DNA of 40,311 bases, from positions 1-40,311 of the forward strand of contig WLDE01000012.1 in assembly GCA_009704985.1 (NCBI GenBank), given 5' to 3'. The stretch comes from Actinomycetota bacterium. Lineage in GTDB: Bacteria > Actinomycetota > Acidimicrobiia > Acidimicrobiales > Ilumatobacteraceae. Numbering within the stretch: position 1 is the first letter of the stretch; each line of letters begins with the position of its first letter. Both the position numbers and the translations under genes were made by a program. Shown here in pieces: positions 16,436-24,757 of the stretch. The notes beneath the pieces are model-generated. The model was not told the origin of the DNA, did not search any database, and saw only the letters and a list, made by a program, of their open reading frames with translations.

Positions 16436-17002
16436 TCAGCGGTCGAGCCACGTGGGTGCTCGATCGAGCAGGAACAGGCTCACGTCGCGGCATCGGATGA
16501 GGGTGTCGCAGAACGCCTCCTCGTTGCCGGTGTAGACGTCGGCGAGCTCGACGGGAATGCGGGCCACGAGCGACAGGCTCCGCTCGGGTGCGTCGGTGAC
16601 GCTGGCGAACGAGTCGATGGCCGAGACCTCGATCGGCAGCTCGGTGCCGCCGACACCGGCGATGTCGATGGCGAGCGCCAGGAGGTCGGGTGGCTGGGGG
16701 AGCGGTGGCAGGGTCCACGTGAACAGCAGCGGGAAGGTGAATCCCGTCGGCGGGTCGTCGTCGGGGTCATCCATCTTCAGCACCTCGTCCTCGAACCCGA
16801 GCAGTGCCCGAGGATCGACCTCGAGCGACAGGTGCAGGTCGATCGGGCCGTTGCAGGCCTCCTCGGGGTGGAGGTCGACTTCCCACAGCTGGCGCAGCGA
16901 GTAGGTCTCCACGAAGTGGCGCTCGTCGTGCACGTGGAACCCGTGGTCGATCGCGTGGCTCTTCAGATCCGCCACGAACCCGGCGACGTCGATGACGGCC
17001 AA
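16436..17002 (-). CDS. Hypothetical protein, TTG start
   Basis: A 188-residue protein without signal peptide or membrane helix. It has a mixed alpha/beta composition with an acidic loop (DDPDDDPP) followed by a hydrophobic strand (FTFPLLFTWTLPPLP). No family is recognised. The TTG start is supported by AGAAAGGACC about 7 nt upstream; no ATG or GTG is available near the N-terminus. It precedes the small acidic gene and is divergent from the inositol-monophosphatase-like gene, sharing a 56-nt promoter gap with it. Confidence 0.7.
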   Translation of the reverse strand: MAVIDVAGFVADLKSHAIDHGFHVHDERHFVETYSLRQLWEVDLHPEEACNGPIDLHLSLEVDPRALLGFEDEVLKMDDPDDDPPTGFTFPLLFTWTLPPLPQPPDLLALAIDIAGVGGTELPIEVSAIDSFASVTDAPERSLSLVARIPVELADVYTGNEEAFCDTLIRCRDVSLFLLDRAPTWLDR

Positions 17003-17046
17003 CGCTGGTCCTTTCTGCGAGACGCTCCCGCTCCTCGGGGCGACAC

Positions 17047-17052
17047 TACCCT
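17047..17052 (+). promoter_or_regulatory. -10 hexamer for leaderless phosphatase mRNA
   Basis: TACCCT ends 6 nt before GTG 17059 and no SD lies between. The same hexamer and spacing occur before the Dps gene. Confidence 0.5.
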
Positions 17053-17058
17053 GCGCCC

Positions 17059-17808
17059 GTGGTGCGCGATCGGATGGCCCTCCTGGGTGACGTGGCCGAC
17101 GCCGTCGCCGCGGCGATGGCCCGGGTGGACGACCTCGGGCCGTCCGGACGGCGCGACGGGCAGTACGTGCTCGACCTGCACGCCGACGACGCCGCGCTCG
17201 CAGTGCTGCGCGCCGCCGGGGTGGGGGTGCTCTCGGAGGAGAGCGGGCTCGAGCGCCCCGACGCCGACGAGATCGTGATCGTCGATCCCGTCGACGGCAG
17301 CACCAACGCGAGCCGCGGCGTGCCGTGGTACGCGACGTCGCTGTGCCTGGTGGATCGCGACGGGCCGGCGGCCGCGCTCGTCGTGAACCTCGCGAGCGGT
17401 GTGCGGTACTGGGCCGAACGCGGCGGGGGAGCGTTCTGCGACGGGGTGCGCCTGCGGACCAGCGGGTGCCGCGACACGACCTCGGCGATCGTCGGGCTGA
17501 ACGGCATCCCGCCGCGCTCGCTCGGCACGGCCCAGGTCCGGATGTTCGGAGCAGCCGCGCTCGACCTGTGCCAGGTGGCGGCCGGGGTGCTCGACGGATA
17601 CGTCGACTGCACCACCGACCAGCACGGGCCGTGGGACTACGCCGCCGCCGTGCTCGTCTGCGCCGAGGCCGGCGCGGTGGTCACGGACGCGTCGTCGCGC
17701 GAGCTCGTGGTGCTCGACCACGCGGCGCGCCGCACCCCGGTGGCGGGTGCGACCCCCGATCTGCACGCAGCGCTGCTCACCACGCGACGCTCGTTCGACG
17801 AGCGCTGA
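17059..17808 (+). CDS. Inositol-monophosphatase-family phosphatase
   Basis: A 249-residue Mg2+-dependent sugar/inositol phosphatase of the IMPase/FBPase-like fold. Metal-site motifs are visible: SEESG (about 61-65), IVDPVDGSTN (about 74-83) and WDYAAAVLVCAEAGA (about 193-207). Family members hydrolyse inositol phosphates, histidinol phosphate or PAP; the substrate here is not resolvable. The start is GTG 17059 with TACCCT 6 nt upstream (leaderless type); GTG 17062 and ATG 17074 are alternatives. The gene converges on the Dps gene with a 16-nt gap. Confidence 0.88.
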   Translation: MVRDRMALLGDVADAVAAAMARVDDLGPSGRRDGQYVLDLHADDAALAVLRAAGVGVLSEESGLERPDADEIVIVDPVDGSTNASRGVPWYATSLCLVDRDGPAAALVVNLASGVRYWAERGGGAFCDGVRLRTSGCRDTTSAIVGLNGIPPRSLGTAQVRMFGAAALDLCQVAAGVLDGYVDCTTDQHGPWDYAAAVLVCAEAGAVVTDASSRELVVLDHAARRTPVAGATPDLHAALLTTRRSFDER

Positions 17809-17809
17809 C

Positions 17810-17824
17810 GCGGCCCGTGGCCGC
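17810..17824. terminator. Short hairpin between convergent phosphatase and Dps genes
   Basis: gcggcc-cgt-ggccgc, a 6-bp GC stem filling the whole gap between the two stop codons. It could end transcription from both sides. Confidence 0.45.
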
Positions 17825-18388
17825 TCAGTCCTCGAGGAGGCTGCGCAGCATCCAGGCCTGCGACTCGTGGACGGTGAGTCGCTGGGTGAGCAGATCCGCA
17901 GTCGGCTCGTCGGCCGCCTTGTCGGCGAGCGGGAACACGGCGCGTGCGGTGCGGGCAACCGCCTCGTGACCGGACACCAGGATCTGCACCATCTCCATCG
18001 CCTTCGGCGGTGTGGTCGGCGCGTCGGGGATCGAGCTCAGCTCGGCGAACTGCTTGGCCGAGCCCGGCGCCGGGTGACCGAGCGAGCGGATCCGCTCGGC
18101 GATCGGGTCCACCGCGTTCCACAGCTCGGTGTACTGCGTCATGAACATCGTGTGGAGCGTGTTGAACATCGGCCCCGTGACGTTCCAGTGGAAGTTGTGG
18201 GTCGTGAGGTAGAGCGTGTACGTGTCGGCGAGGAGCCGGCCGAGGCCACCGGCGATGGCGGCGCGGTCCTTGTCGCTGATGCCGATGTCCATGCGCGGCA
18301 CCGTGATCGTCGGGGTCGCGGCGGCGGCGGTGGCGGTGGCGGTGGCGGTGGCGGTGCGGCCGGCCTTGGGGGTGGGTTGCTTGGCCAT
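17825..18388 (-). CDS. dps: Dps-family DNA-binding ferritin
   Basis: A 187-residue Dps/ferritin-like protein. The ferroxidase motif is clear: HNFHWNVTG, then [23 protein letters not shown] with the conserved Asp/Glu ligands. Dps shells oxidise and store iron and protect DNA under starvation or oxidative stress. The N-terminal 30 residues are an extra Lys/Thr/Ala-rich tail (TATATATA from a 6-bp repeat), of the kind that contacts DNA in other Dps proteins. The start ATG follows TACCCT by 6 nt with no SD, so a leaderless mRNA is likely. Confidence 0.93.
   Translation of the reverse strand: MAKQPTPKAGRTATATATATAAAATPTITVPRMDIGISDKDRAAIAGGLGRLLADTYTLYLTTHNFHWNVTGPMFNTLHTMFMTQYTELWNAVDPIAERIRSLGHPAPGSAKQFAELSSIPDAPTTPPKAMEMVQILVSGHEAVARTARAVFPLADKAADEPTADLLTQRLTVHESQAWMLRSLLED
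18331..18354. repeat. 6-bp microsatellite in the Dps N-terminal tail
   Basis: Four tggcgg units (six bases, in frame) encode alternating Thr-Ala on the minus strand in the flexible tail of Dps. Confidence 0.8.
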
Positions 18389-18394
18389 GGGGTC

Positions 18395-18400
18395 AGGGTA
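18395..18400 (-). promoter_or_regulatory. -10 hexamer for leaderless Dps mRNA
   Basis: TACCCT on the minus strand, 6 nt before ATG 18388. No SD lies between and no good -35 is seen. Confidence 0.5.
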
Positions 18401-18467
18401 CCCCGGTCGCCCCGCGGGTGGCCGGGTAGCATGGCCGTCCCTGATCGCCCGGGTGCCGGGCGCTGCG

Positions 18468-18540
18468 GGGCGCATAGCTCAGTTGGTAGAGCACTGCCCT
18501 TACAAGGCATTGGTCGGGGGTTCGAGTCCCTCTGCGCCCA
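18468..18540 (+). tRNA. tRNA-Val (anticodon TAC)
   Basis: A 73-nt cloverleaf. The acceptor stem gggcgca pairs with tgcgccc, the D-loop is tagctcagttggtagagc, the anticodon loop cttacaa carries TAC, and the T-arm is gggggttcgagtccct with the conserved TTCGA. The discriminator base is A and CCA is not encoded. An integrase gene begins 88 nt downstream, making the 3' half a probable attachment site. Confidence 0.95.
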
Positions 18541-18628
18541 CGACATGCCAGGTCAGCAAGAGATTTGGTCGTCGGCGGAAGCATCACTTGGACCGAATCC
18601 TTGACGGGCGCCACTGCCCGGCGTGGGG

Positions 18629-19541
18629 ATGCGCGACGTGGGTGACGCGTTGTTCGAGGCGCTGTCTTCGAGGCGGAGAAGGTTCGTCGGAGACGCCAGC
18701 GGGCTCGGCGCGGCAAGGCTCCAGGCACGCAGGACCAGTACAACCGGTACGTCGAGATGTACCTTGCCTGGTGTGCCGAACAACGGCTGAACACCACTGC
18801 CCTCGATTCGGCCGATCTCTGGGTCGCCGAGTTGGAGTCGGCCTCGAAGCACTCCGCCCGGCATGGTGCGCGCTCTCTGAAGGCCCACGGCAAGTACCTC
18901 GCCGAGGACCTCCAGCAGGCCGACCCCTTCGCCCGTCTCGTGCTGCCGGTCGAGCCGGAGCCGCTGAACGCCCGGACGGCCACGGATGACGAGCTGGAGC
19001 GCCTCCTGGCGGTCTGTACGTCGACGATCGACGACTGATTCATCACGGCCAGCGAGACCGAGCGCTGATCCTCACGCCGGCGCACACGGGTGCCCGACGG
19101 AGCGAGGTGATCGGCATCGAACTGGATGACCTTGATCTCGCGGGCGGCGTCGTCACGCTCACCAAGACGAAGAGTGGCAAGGCCCGCACCATCCGCCTCG
19201 TCGACCCGGTGGTGCAGGCGATGATGATCTACCTCCGGCACTCGGAGTCGTTCCGGCAGCCTGGGGTGAAGGCGCTCTGGCTGAACCGGAGGGGTCAAGC
19301 TCTGACGCCGAACGGGCTGAGCCAGATGATGGAGCGCCGCGGGAAGCAGGCGGGTGTCAAGGTCTCGCCTCACGCCTTCCGTCGTCGGCAGGCGGATCTC
19401 AGGATGGGCAAGGGCGGCTCGGAGCCGGGGCTGATGACCAACAACGGTTGGACGACCACCGCCATGATCCGCCGCTACTCCAAGGACGTGATCACAGCGA
19501 ACACGATGGCCGAGGTCGATCGCCTCTTCGGTGACACCTGA
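18629..19541 (+). pseudogene. Tyrosine recombinase/integrase with two frameshifts
   Basis: Three reading-frame pieces join into one phage-type tyrosine recombinase: MRDVGDALFEALS (18629 on), the SAM-like core-binding part (FEAEKVRRRRQR ... YNRYVEMYLAWCAEQRL) and the catalytic domain from about 19041. Catalytic residues are visible: Arg in HTGARRSEV, Lys in TKTKSGKARTIRL, HAFR, Trp in NNGWTT, and Tyr in MIRRYSKD. Each break is repaired by adding one C (at about 18666 and 19035), giving 304 residues, a normal length. It lies immediately downstream of tRNA-Val in the same direction, a classic integration layout. Whether the breaks are real or sequencing errors cannot be settled here; as written it is broken. 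Confidence 0.85.
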
Positions 19542-19695
19542 GGTTCACGCGCCCTTCGCCGCCGGATCCGGTGACCTCGTCACCGTTCGATGGTCCCGAC
19601 CGCGGGTGCGATCCGCTCGCTGTCGTCGGGGGTTCGTTGCTCGCAGCGGCGGCCGACGCTGTGCAGCTGAAGGACGACACGGGAGGACGTGCACG

Positions 19696-20931
19696 GTGCA
19701 GGTCGTGGCCATGGGAGCAGCCGGCGACATGGGTCGGACAGCGGCGCGGCACCTCGCGACGAACGGCGCGATCTCGGAACCTCTGCTCGCCGACCTCGAC
19801 GTGGCGCGGGCCGAGATGCTCGCGGGTTCGCTCGCGGGCACCGCGTCGGGCCGGGTGCGAGCGACGGTGTGTGACGTCCTCGACGACCGCACGGCGCGCC
19901 GGGTGCTCGACTCCGCCGACCTCGTCCTGAACTGCTCGGGACCACTCTTCCGGTTGGGCATCCCGACGCTTCGCGCTGCCATCGACACGACGACGATGTA
20001 CCTGGAAATCTGCGACGACCCGGATCCGACGATCGAGATGCTGCGGCTCGACGAGGACGCCCGCGTGGCCGGTCTCGCCTCCGTCGTGGGCATGGGGGCG
20101 AGTCCCGGCATCTCGAACCTCCTAGCGCTTCGAGCGGCACGCCGGCTCGACCACGTCCGGGACTGCTTCACCGGATGGTCGCTCGACGACTCGCGCGATG
20201 GGCCCGGCGACGGCGGCGACGGCGGTGACGGCGGTGACGGCGAGGAGCAGGGCTTGGTTCGTGCCGACGGCGCACCGTCGGGAGCAGTGGTCCACTTCAT
20301 GGAGCAGATCCACGGTGCCGTCTCGGTCGTCGAGGACGGTGTGCTCGTGCGGCGGCCACCTCTCGACGCGATCGAGCTGGAGTACCCGGGTCTCGGTCGC
20401 GGGACGGGCTACGTAGTCGGGCATCCCGAGGCCGTCACCCTGCTCGGCTCGCTCGGGCTGAGCGGGCGGAGCTGCAGCCTCGTCGTCGTCCGAGACGGCT
20501 CGACCGCCGCGTTCCTGCGTGGTCTGCGCAGCGACCTCGACGACGGCGATCTCGACCTCGACCGGGCCGCTCGTGCGCTGTTGCGGCCCTCGGCGATGCG
20601 CTCGGCCCGGGCCGCGGTGGCCGGCGTCGCGCTTCGCGGCGGTGGCTCGCTCCCGCCGCTGTTCGCCTGGGCGAGCGGAACAGCCGACGGGCGACCGGCC
20701 ACGGTGGGCTGCCACGTCACGGCGATGCCACGCGGCATGGCGGGCGCGACTGCGATCCCAGCAGCGCTCGCCGCTGCCCAACTGCTCGCCGACCGCCCAC
20801 GCCCCGGCGTGCACGCACCCGAGGCCGTGATCGATGCGGACCGGCTGCTCACCGAGCTCATCCCGTTCTGCACGACGCCCGTCGACGATCTCGAGTCGCT
20901 GGCGCCGCTGCACGTCGCCGTCGAGGTCTGA
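19696..20931 (+). CDS. Saccharopine-dehydrogenase-like NAD(P)-binding oxidoreductase
   Basis: A 411-residue protein starting at GTG with GGAGG 9 nt upstream. The N-terminal Rossmann motif VVAMGAAGDMGR (GxxGxxG) and the LVLNCSGPLFRLGIPTLRAA segment match the saccharopine dehydrogenase / carboxynorspermidine dehydrogenase superfamily. An Asp/Gly repeat (GDGGDGGDGGDGEE, about 172-185) is inserted after the first third. Reading from upstream of 19696 would add Arg-rich residues without family character. The gene follows the integrase by 155 nt, in which there is only a weak 7-bp hairpin at 19569-19585. It could belong to an integrated element, but its GC content looks native. The substrate is unknown. 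Confidence 0.82.
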   Translation: MQVVAMGAAGDMGRTAARHLATNGAISEPLLADLDVARAEMLAGSLAGTASGRVRATVCDVLDDRTARRVLDSADLVLNCSGPLFRLGIPTLRAAIDTTTMYLEICDDPDPTIEMLRLDEDARVAGLASVVGMGASPGISNLLALRAARRLDHVRDCFTGWSLDDSRDGPGDGGDGGDGGDGEEQGLVRADGAPSGAVVHFMEQIHGAVSVVEDGVLVRRPPLDAIELEYPGLGRGTGYVVGHPEAVTLLGSLGLSGRSCSLVVVRDGSTAAFLRGLRSDLDDGDLDLDRAARALLRPSAMRSARAAVAGVALRGGGSLPPLFAWASGTADGRPATVGCHVTAMPRGMAGATAIPAALAAAQLLADRPRPGVHAPEAVIDADRLLTELIPFCTTPVDDLESLAPLHVAVEV

Positions 20932-20970
20932 CGGGGCTTCACCTCCCGGTGACGCCACCGGACCGGCGGC

Positions 20971-21004
20971 CCGGTCGTGCCGCCGGCATCGGCGGCACGA
21001 CCGG
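20971..21004. terminator. Bidirectional terminator between convergent genes
   Basis: A 15-bp perfect stem (20971-20985 with 20990-21004) closed by the loop gcat, located between the stops of the plus-strand reductase and the minus-strand binding protein. No T-run. Confidence 0.8.
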
Positions 21005-21017
21005 ATCCTCCGGGGGA

Positions 21018-22097
21018 TCAGGGCTGGTACAGCTGGAACGCACCCGAGCCGGTGGCGAAGCCACTCGCCGGCACGTTCTGCTGGGTCACCAGCGGGCTGT
21101 CCATCCAGTACGTGGTGGCCGACGGCGTCTGACCGGCGAGGAGCTGGGCGATCAGGTCGCAGGCGAGCGTCGCCGTGCCCTCGAGGTCGTTGGCCGCGGT
21201 CGCCGCGAAGCTGCCACCGCTGCGGATCATGTCGAGCGCAGTGGAGTCACCGTTGAACGACACGACGAACTGGCTCCCGCCGGCCGCGTCGATCGCCGCC
21301 GCGGCACCCTGGCCGATCGTGTCGAACGAGGCGTAGACGGCGGAGATGTCCGGGTTCGCCTGGATCGCCTGCTCCACCTTTGCCTGGGAGTCGGCCAGGG
21401 CGTTCGCGATGTCGACCTCGATCTCCTCGACCTGGATGTCGGGGAACTCGGTGTCGGGACCGACCATCGCCGTGAAGGCATCGGCGCGCTGGCGCAGGCT
21501 CGGGGTGACGCGGGCGTTCACCACCAGCACGGTCCCGGTGGCGACGCCGTCGTTCTCGGCGGTGAGCCGGTCGATGACGTACTGGCCGACACGCGCTGCG
21601 CTCTGGAACTCGAGGCCGGTGATCGAGTAGGTGCCGGCGCGCTGGCCGCCCCACGCGGTGACGACCGGCCGGGATGCCTCGGCGGCGGCCGCCAACGCTG
21701 CGTCGAGCGATCCGCCGGACACGTCGTTGGCGACGTTGTAGATGGCGTCGACACCGGCGCTGTTCGCCTGCTCGAACGCCGGTACGGCCTCGGCGCCGCC
21801 CTTGGCGTCGAACACCTGCACGTTGCCGCCGTTGTCCTCGACGCACTGCTGGAGGCCGGCCGTGATGCGGTCGACCGGCTCGAGCCCGGGCGCGAGCGAG
21901 ATGACGCCCACGGTCTTGCCGTCGTAGACACCGAGATCCGTCGACGCGCCGGCGGCGGGAGTGTCCGTCGCGGCGGGCGCCTCGGTCGCTGCGGGCGCCT
22001 CGGTGGTGGCCGCGGACTCCTCGTCGGAGCCGCAGGCGGTGAGTGCGAGCGCAGCGATGCCGACGGCAGCGAACACCCGGGAATGCTTTCGGGTCAT
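21018..22097 (-). CDS. ABC transporter substrate-binding lipoprotein 1 (CUT2/RbsB type)
   Basis: A 359-residue lipoprotein. The signal peptide has the lipobox LTAC (Cys22), followed by an Ala/Thr/Glu linker and a two-lobe periplasmic-binding fold of the ribose type (KTVGVISLAPGLEPVDRITAGLQQC; NPDISAVYASFDTIGQGAAAA; VVSFNGDSTALDMIRSGGSF). It would capture a sugar or sugar-like solute at the membrane surface. SD GGGGGGA precedes ATG. It is the last gene of the minus-strand operon ATPase - enoyl-CoA hydratase - binding protein, about 95 nt after the hydratase. A second, distinct binding protein is encoded in the divergent operon. Confidence 0.88.
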   Translation of the reverse strand: MTRKHSRVFAAVGIAALALTACGSDEESAATTEAPAATEAPAATDTPAAGASTDLGVYDGKTVGVISLAPGLEPVDRITAGLQQCVEDNGGNVQVFDAKGGAEAVPAFEQANSAGVDAIYNVANDVSGGSLDAALAAAAEASRPVVTAWGGQRAGTYSITGLEFQSAARVGQYVIDRLTAENDGVATGTVLVVNARVTPSLRQRADAFTAMVGPDTEFPDIQVEEIEVDIANALADSQAKVEQAIQANPDISAVYASFDTIGQGAAAAIDAAGGSQFVVSFNGDSTALDMIRSGGSFAATAANDLEGTATLACDLIAQLLAGQTPSATTYWMDSPLVTQQNVPASGFATGSGAFQLYQP

Positions 22098-22192
22098 GGT
22101 CCCCCCAATGATGTGTCGGTGCAGCAGCGAACAGCGCTGCACGGGTGGTGGAACGCCGCAGGTCGCGGCGCCTGCGCCCTGGCTCTCGTGAG

Positions 22193-22981
22193 TCAGGGCA
22201 GAGGACTGTGGCGGACGGCGGGATTCCGCCCGTCGGCCTGCTGGGCCAGCCAGTCGTCGATGCGACGCTGGGTGGTGGGGAGGTGCACGAGCGACAAGAA
22301 CGCGCGGCCCTCGGTGCGGAACCCCTCGGGTGACCCGCCGCGTGCGGCGGCGAGGCCGCGCTTGGCAGCGGCGAGCACCTGGTGACCGATGAGTGCGAGC
22401 GACTCCGCCAGCTCGATCGCCCGCGCCACCGGGTCGTCGGCCACGAGCTGCACCAGACCCATCCGGTGCGCCTCGGCACCTGAGATCGCCTCACCGGTGA
22501 GGACGAGCAGCGCTGCGTTGCCGGTGCCGATCAGGCCGGGCAGCCGCTGCGTGCCGCCGGCGCCCGGCATGATCCCCATGCGGGTCTCGAGCACGCCGAG
22601 CCGTGCGGAGGGCGAGGCGACACGGATGTCGGCGGCGAGTGACAGCTCGAGGCCACCACAGGTGGCCTGGACCGGCACGGCGACGACCGTGGCGCTCGGG
22701 TAGCCCTCGACACCGTCGATGGCCGCCAGCCACGGGGCCCAGTCGCCGATGGGGCGACCCTCCCCCATCTGCTTGACCTCGGCGAGCTCGGCGTGGAGGA
22801 CGTCGACCACCAGCACCAGTACGGGGGGTTCGGGTCGCGCCGCTCGCTCGGCGACGAGTGCGGCCACCTGTGCAGCACCGTCGATCCCCATGGTTCGGCG
22901 CGTCGCGCCGTCGTAGCGGAGGACACACACGTGGTCGTCGCGGCCGACCACCCAGGTGCCATCGGGTCGTGGTGCGGTCAT
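22193..22981 (-). CDS. Enoyl-CoA hydratase/isomerase (crotonase family)
   Basis: A 262-residue crotonase. Both catalytic glutamates of the hydratase type are in place: CGGLELSLAADIRVA and LGVLETRMGIMPGAGGTQRL. The oxyanion-hole Gly is in the first. It would hydrate a 2-enoyl-CoA in beta-oxidation. The N-terminal 50 residues (VGRDDHVCVLRYDG...) depart from the typical family start. The ATG overlaps the stop of the ABC ATPase gene by 4 nt, so transporter and hydratase are translationally coupled, an unusual pairing that implies the imported solute is degraded through CoA thioesters. Confidence 0.88.
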   Translation of the reverse strand: MTAPRPDGTWVVGRDDHVCVLRYDGATRRTMGIDGAAQVAALVAERAARPEPPVLVLVVDVLHAELAEVKQMGEGRPIGDWAPWLAAIDGVEGYPSATVVAVPVQATCGGLELSLAADIRVASPSARLGVLETRMGIMPGAGGTQRLPGLIGTGNAALLVLTGEAISGAEAHRMGLVQLVADDPVARAIELAESLALIGHQVLAAAKRGLAAARGGSPEGFRTEGRAFLSLVHLPTTQRRIDDWLAQQADGRNPAVRHSPLP

Positions 22982-24540
22982 GCGGGGCTCCCTGCGGTGC
23001 TGTGCTCGGTGTCGGCTGATCCACCGTCGGTCCGCGCGGTGGCGGTCTCGTAGCAGAGGTGGAGGATCGCGGCCTCGGTGACGGGACGGTGCAGCTCCCC
23101 GACGAGTCGGCCCTCCCGCAGGACGATCACACGATGAGCGATGGCCGACACCTCCTCGAGGTCGGACGAGGCCACGATCACCGCCACACCCTCCGCGGCC
23201 AGTTGGCTCACGAGGCGGAGGATCTCGGTCTTGGCGCCGATGTCGACACCCTTGGTGGGCTCGTCGAGCATGAGCACGCGTGTGGCCCGTCCGACGAGCC
23301 ACCGCGACAGCAGGGCCTTCTGCTGGTTGCCGCCCGACAGCGTGGAGATCTGCTGCTCGGGGCCGGTGGTGGCGATACGGAGGCGGTCGATCTCGGCGAG
23401 GGTGCGGTCGGTCTCGCGGCCACGGTGCGGGCTGGGCAGGCGGATGTGTCGGCGGAAGTCGCTGAGGTGCGTCAGCACGACGTTCTCGCGGACCGAACGC
23501 CGTGTGAGCAGTCCCTGGCTCCGTCGATCCTCGGGGATCAGCGCGAACCCCGAGCGGATGGCGTCGGCGGGCGATCGGAACACCACCGGCTTGCCGTCGA
23601 GGCGGATCTCGCCGGCGGTCGGCTCGAGGTGTCCGAAGAGGTTCATCATCAGCGACGTCCGGCCCGATCCGACGAGACCGCCGATGCCGAGGATCTCGCC
23701 CGCGCGCAGAGAGAAGCTGATGTCGCGCAGTGGCCCGCCGCTCAGTCCCGACACCTCCAGCACGACGTCGTCGTGCGGTTCGGCGGGCTCCTCGAGGGGG
23801 TCGAGCTCGCCCGCCTCGCGTCCGATGATCGCCGAAACGAGGCGCTGCCGGTCGAGCGCGGAGATGTCGTGGCGGCCGACGGTGCGCCCGTCCTTCATCA
23901 CCGTGACCGAGTTCGCGAGCTGCAGGATCTCACCGAGGCGGTGTGACACGAACAGCACGGCGATGCCGCGGTCACGCAGCCGGTTCACGGCCTGGAAGAC
24001 GCGCTCCACCTCGGCATCCGCGAGGGCGACCGTTGGTTCGTCCATGACGACCATGCGAGCATCGCCGGCGCACGCACGGCCGATGCCGACCATCCACCGC
24101 TCGGCGACGCTGAGCGACGACAGCGGCGCAGCGGGGTCGACGTCGACGAAGTCGCGCAGCACCTCGCGGGTCAGCTCGTGTGCCTTGGTCCGCGACACGA
24201 AGGGACCACGGCGGGGGAGGGGTCGGCCGAGGAAGACGTTCTCGGCCACTGTCAGCCGCGGGACGAGCGCGACGTCCTGGTGGATGAAGCGGAGGCCGAG
24301 CGCGTCGGCGGCCGCTTCGTTCGGGATGGAGACCTCTCGACCGTCGATGACGATGGAGCCGGCGTCGGGTGGCTGTGCGCCCGCGAGGATCTTGATGAGA
24401 GTCGACTTGCCGGCGCCGTTCTCGCCGACGAGGCCGTGGATCTCGCCGGCTCGGACGAGCAGCGAGGCCTCGTCGAGCGCGCGCACGCCCGGGAACTGCT
24501 TCGACAGCCCCCTGACTTCGACGACGTACTCCGCCGGCAT
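22978..24540 (-). CDS. Sugar-type ABC transporter ATPase with two nucleotide-binding domains (RbsA-like)
   Basis: A 520-residue tandem ATPase of the CUT2 group (RbsA/MglA/XylG). The first domain has Walker A GENGAGKST and Walker B MVVMDEPTVAL, with the signature weakened to LSVAERWMVG. The second has the degenerate Walker A GLVGSGRTSL typical of this group, signature LSGGNQQKALLSRWL and Walker B VLMLDEPTKGVDIG. It powers import through the permease encoded divergently at 24758. SD GGGGGGAGCC precedes ATG 24540. Downstream genes (hydratase, binding protein) follow in the same operon. Its promoter shares the 217-nt gap that holds the operator-like motif at 24627. Confidence 0.94.
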   Translation of the reverse strand: MPAEYVVEVRGLSKQFPGVRALDEASLLVRAGEIHGLVGENGAGKSTLIKILAGAQPPDAGSIVIDGREVSIPNEAAADALGLRFIHQDVALVPRLTVAENVFLGRPLPRRGPFVSRTKAHELTREVLRDFVDVDPAAPLSSLSVAERWMVGIGRACAGDARMVVMDEPTVALADAEVERVFQAVNRLRDRGIAVLFVSHRLGEILQLANSVTVMKDGRTVGRHDISALDRQRLVSAIIGREAGELDPLEEPAEPHDDVVLEVSGLSGGPLRDISFSLRAGEILGIGGLVGSGRTSLMMNLFGHLEPTAGEIRLDGKPVVFRSPADAIRSGFALIPEDRRSQGLLTRRSVRENVVLTHLSDFRRHIRLPSPHRGRETDRTLAEIDRLRIATTGPEQQISTLSGGNQQKALLSRWLVGRATRVLMLDEPTKGVDIGAKTEILRLVSQLAAEGVAVIVASSDLEEVSAIAHRVIVLREGRLVGELHRPVTEAAILHLCYETATARTDGGSADTEHSTAGSPA

Positions 24541-24594
24541 CGGCTCCCCCCTTCGTCGGCCCGCACACGGTCTGAGCGCCTGGCCCCCACCGGG

Positions 24595-24600
24595 ACTATA
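24595..24600 (-). promoter_or_regulatory. -10 box for the minus-strand ABC operon
   Basis: TATAGT on the minus strand, with TTCCCA 17 nt upstream (plus 24618-24623) as a weak -35. The transcript would carry a leader of about 50 nt with the SD. Confidence 0.5.
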
Positions 24601-24626
24601 GCGATCCGCCTCCGCCGTGGGAAGGA

Positions 24627-24644
24627 GATAACCAAACGAATGGT
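24627..24644. promoter_or_regulatory. Operator-like sequence, copy 1
   Basis: GATAACCAAACGAATGGT contains the dyad ACCA-N6-TGGT and lies just upstream of the putative -35 of the minus-strand ABC operon, between two divergent transporter operons. A copy with one mismatch lies at 35111-35128. A regulator such as the TetR-family protein at 32850 is a candidate binder. Confidence 0.55.
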
Positions 24645-24757
24645 GGGGTTCGCCCTTTTCATCTCGGCCCAGATGTGCAAGATTGACGGGCAATCGCGAC
24701 AGCCACGGGGACCGGCAGGAGCGATAACTGGCGTGACGTTCGGCTAAAGGGGGACAT

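Noticed and set aside
19531..19695. Longer N-terminus for the saccharopine-dehydrogenase-like protein
   Set aside because: The extra 55 residues are Arg-rich and precede the Rossmann strand; GTG 19696 has GGAGG at the right distance.
24541..24757. Riboswitch in the divergent transporter leader
   Set aside because: No known riboswitch core or multi-stem layout is apparent; the gap is explained by promoters and the operator-like sequence.
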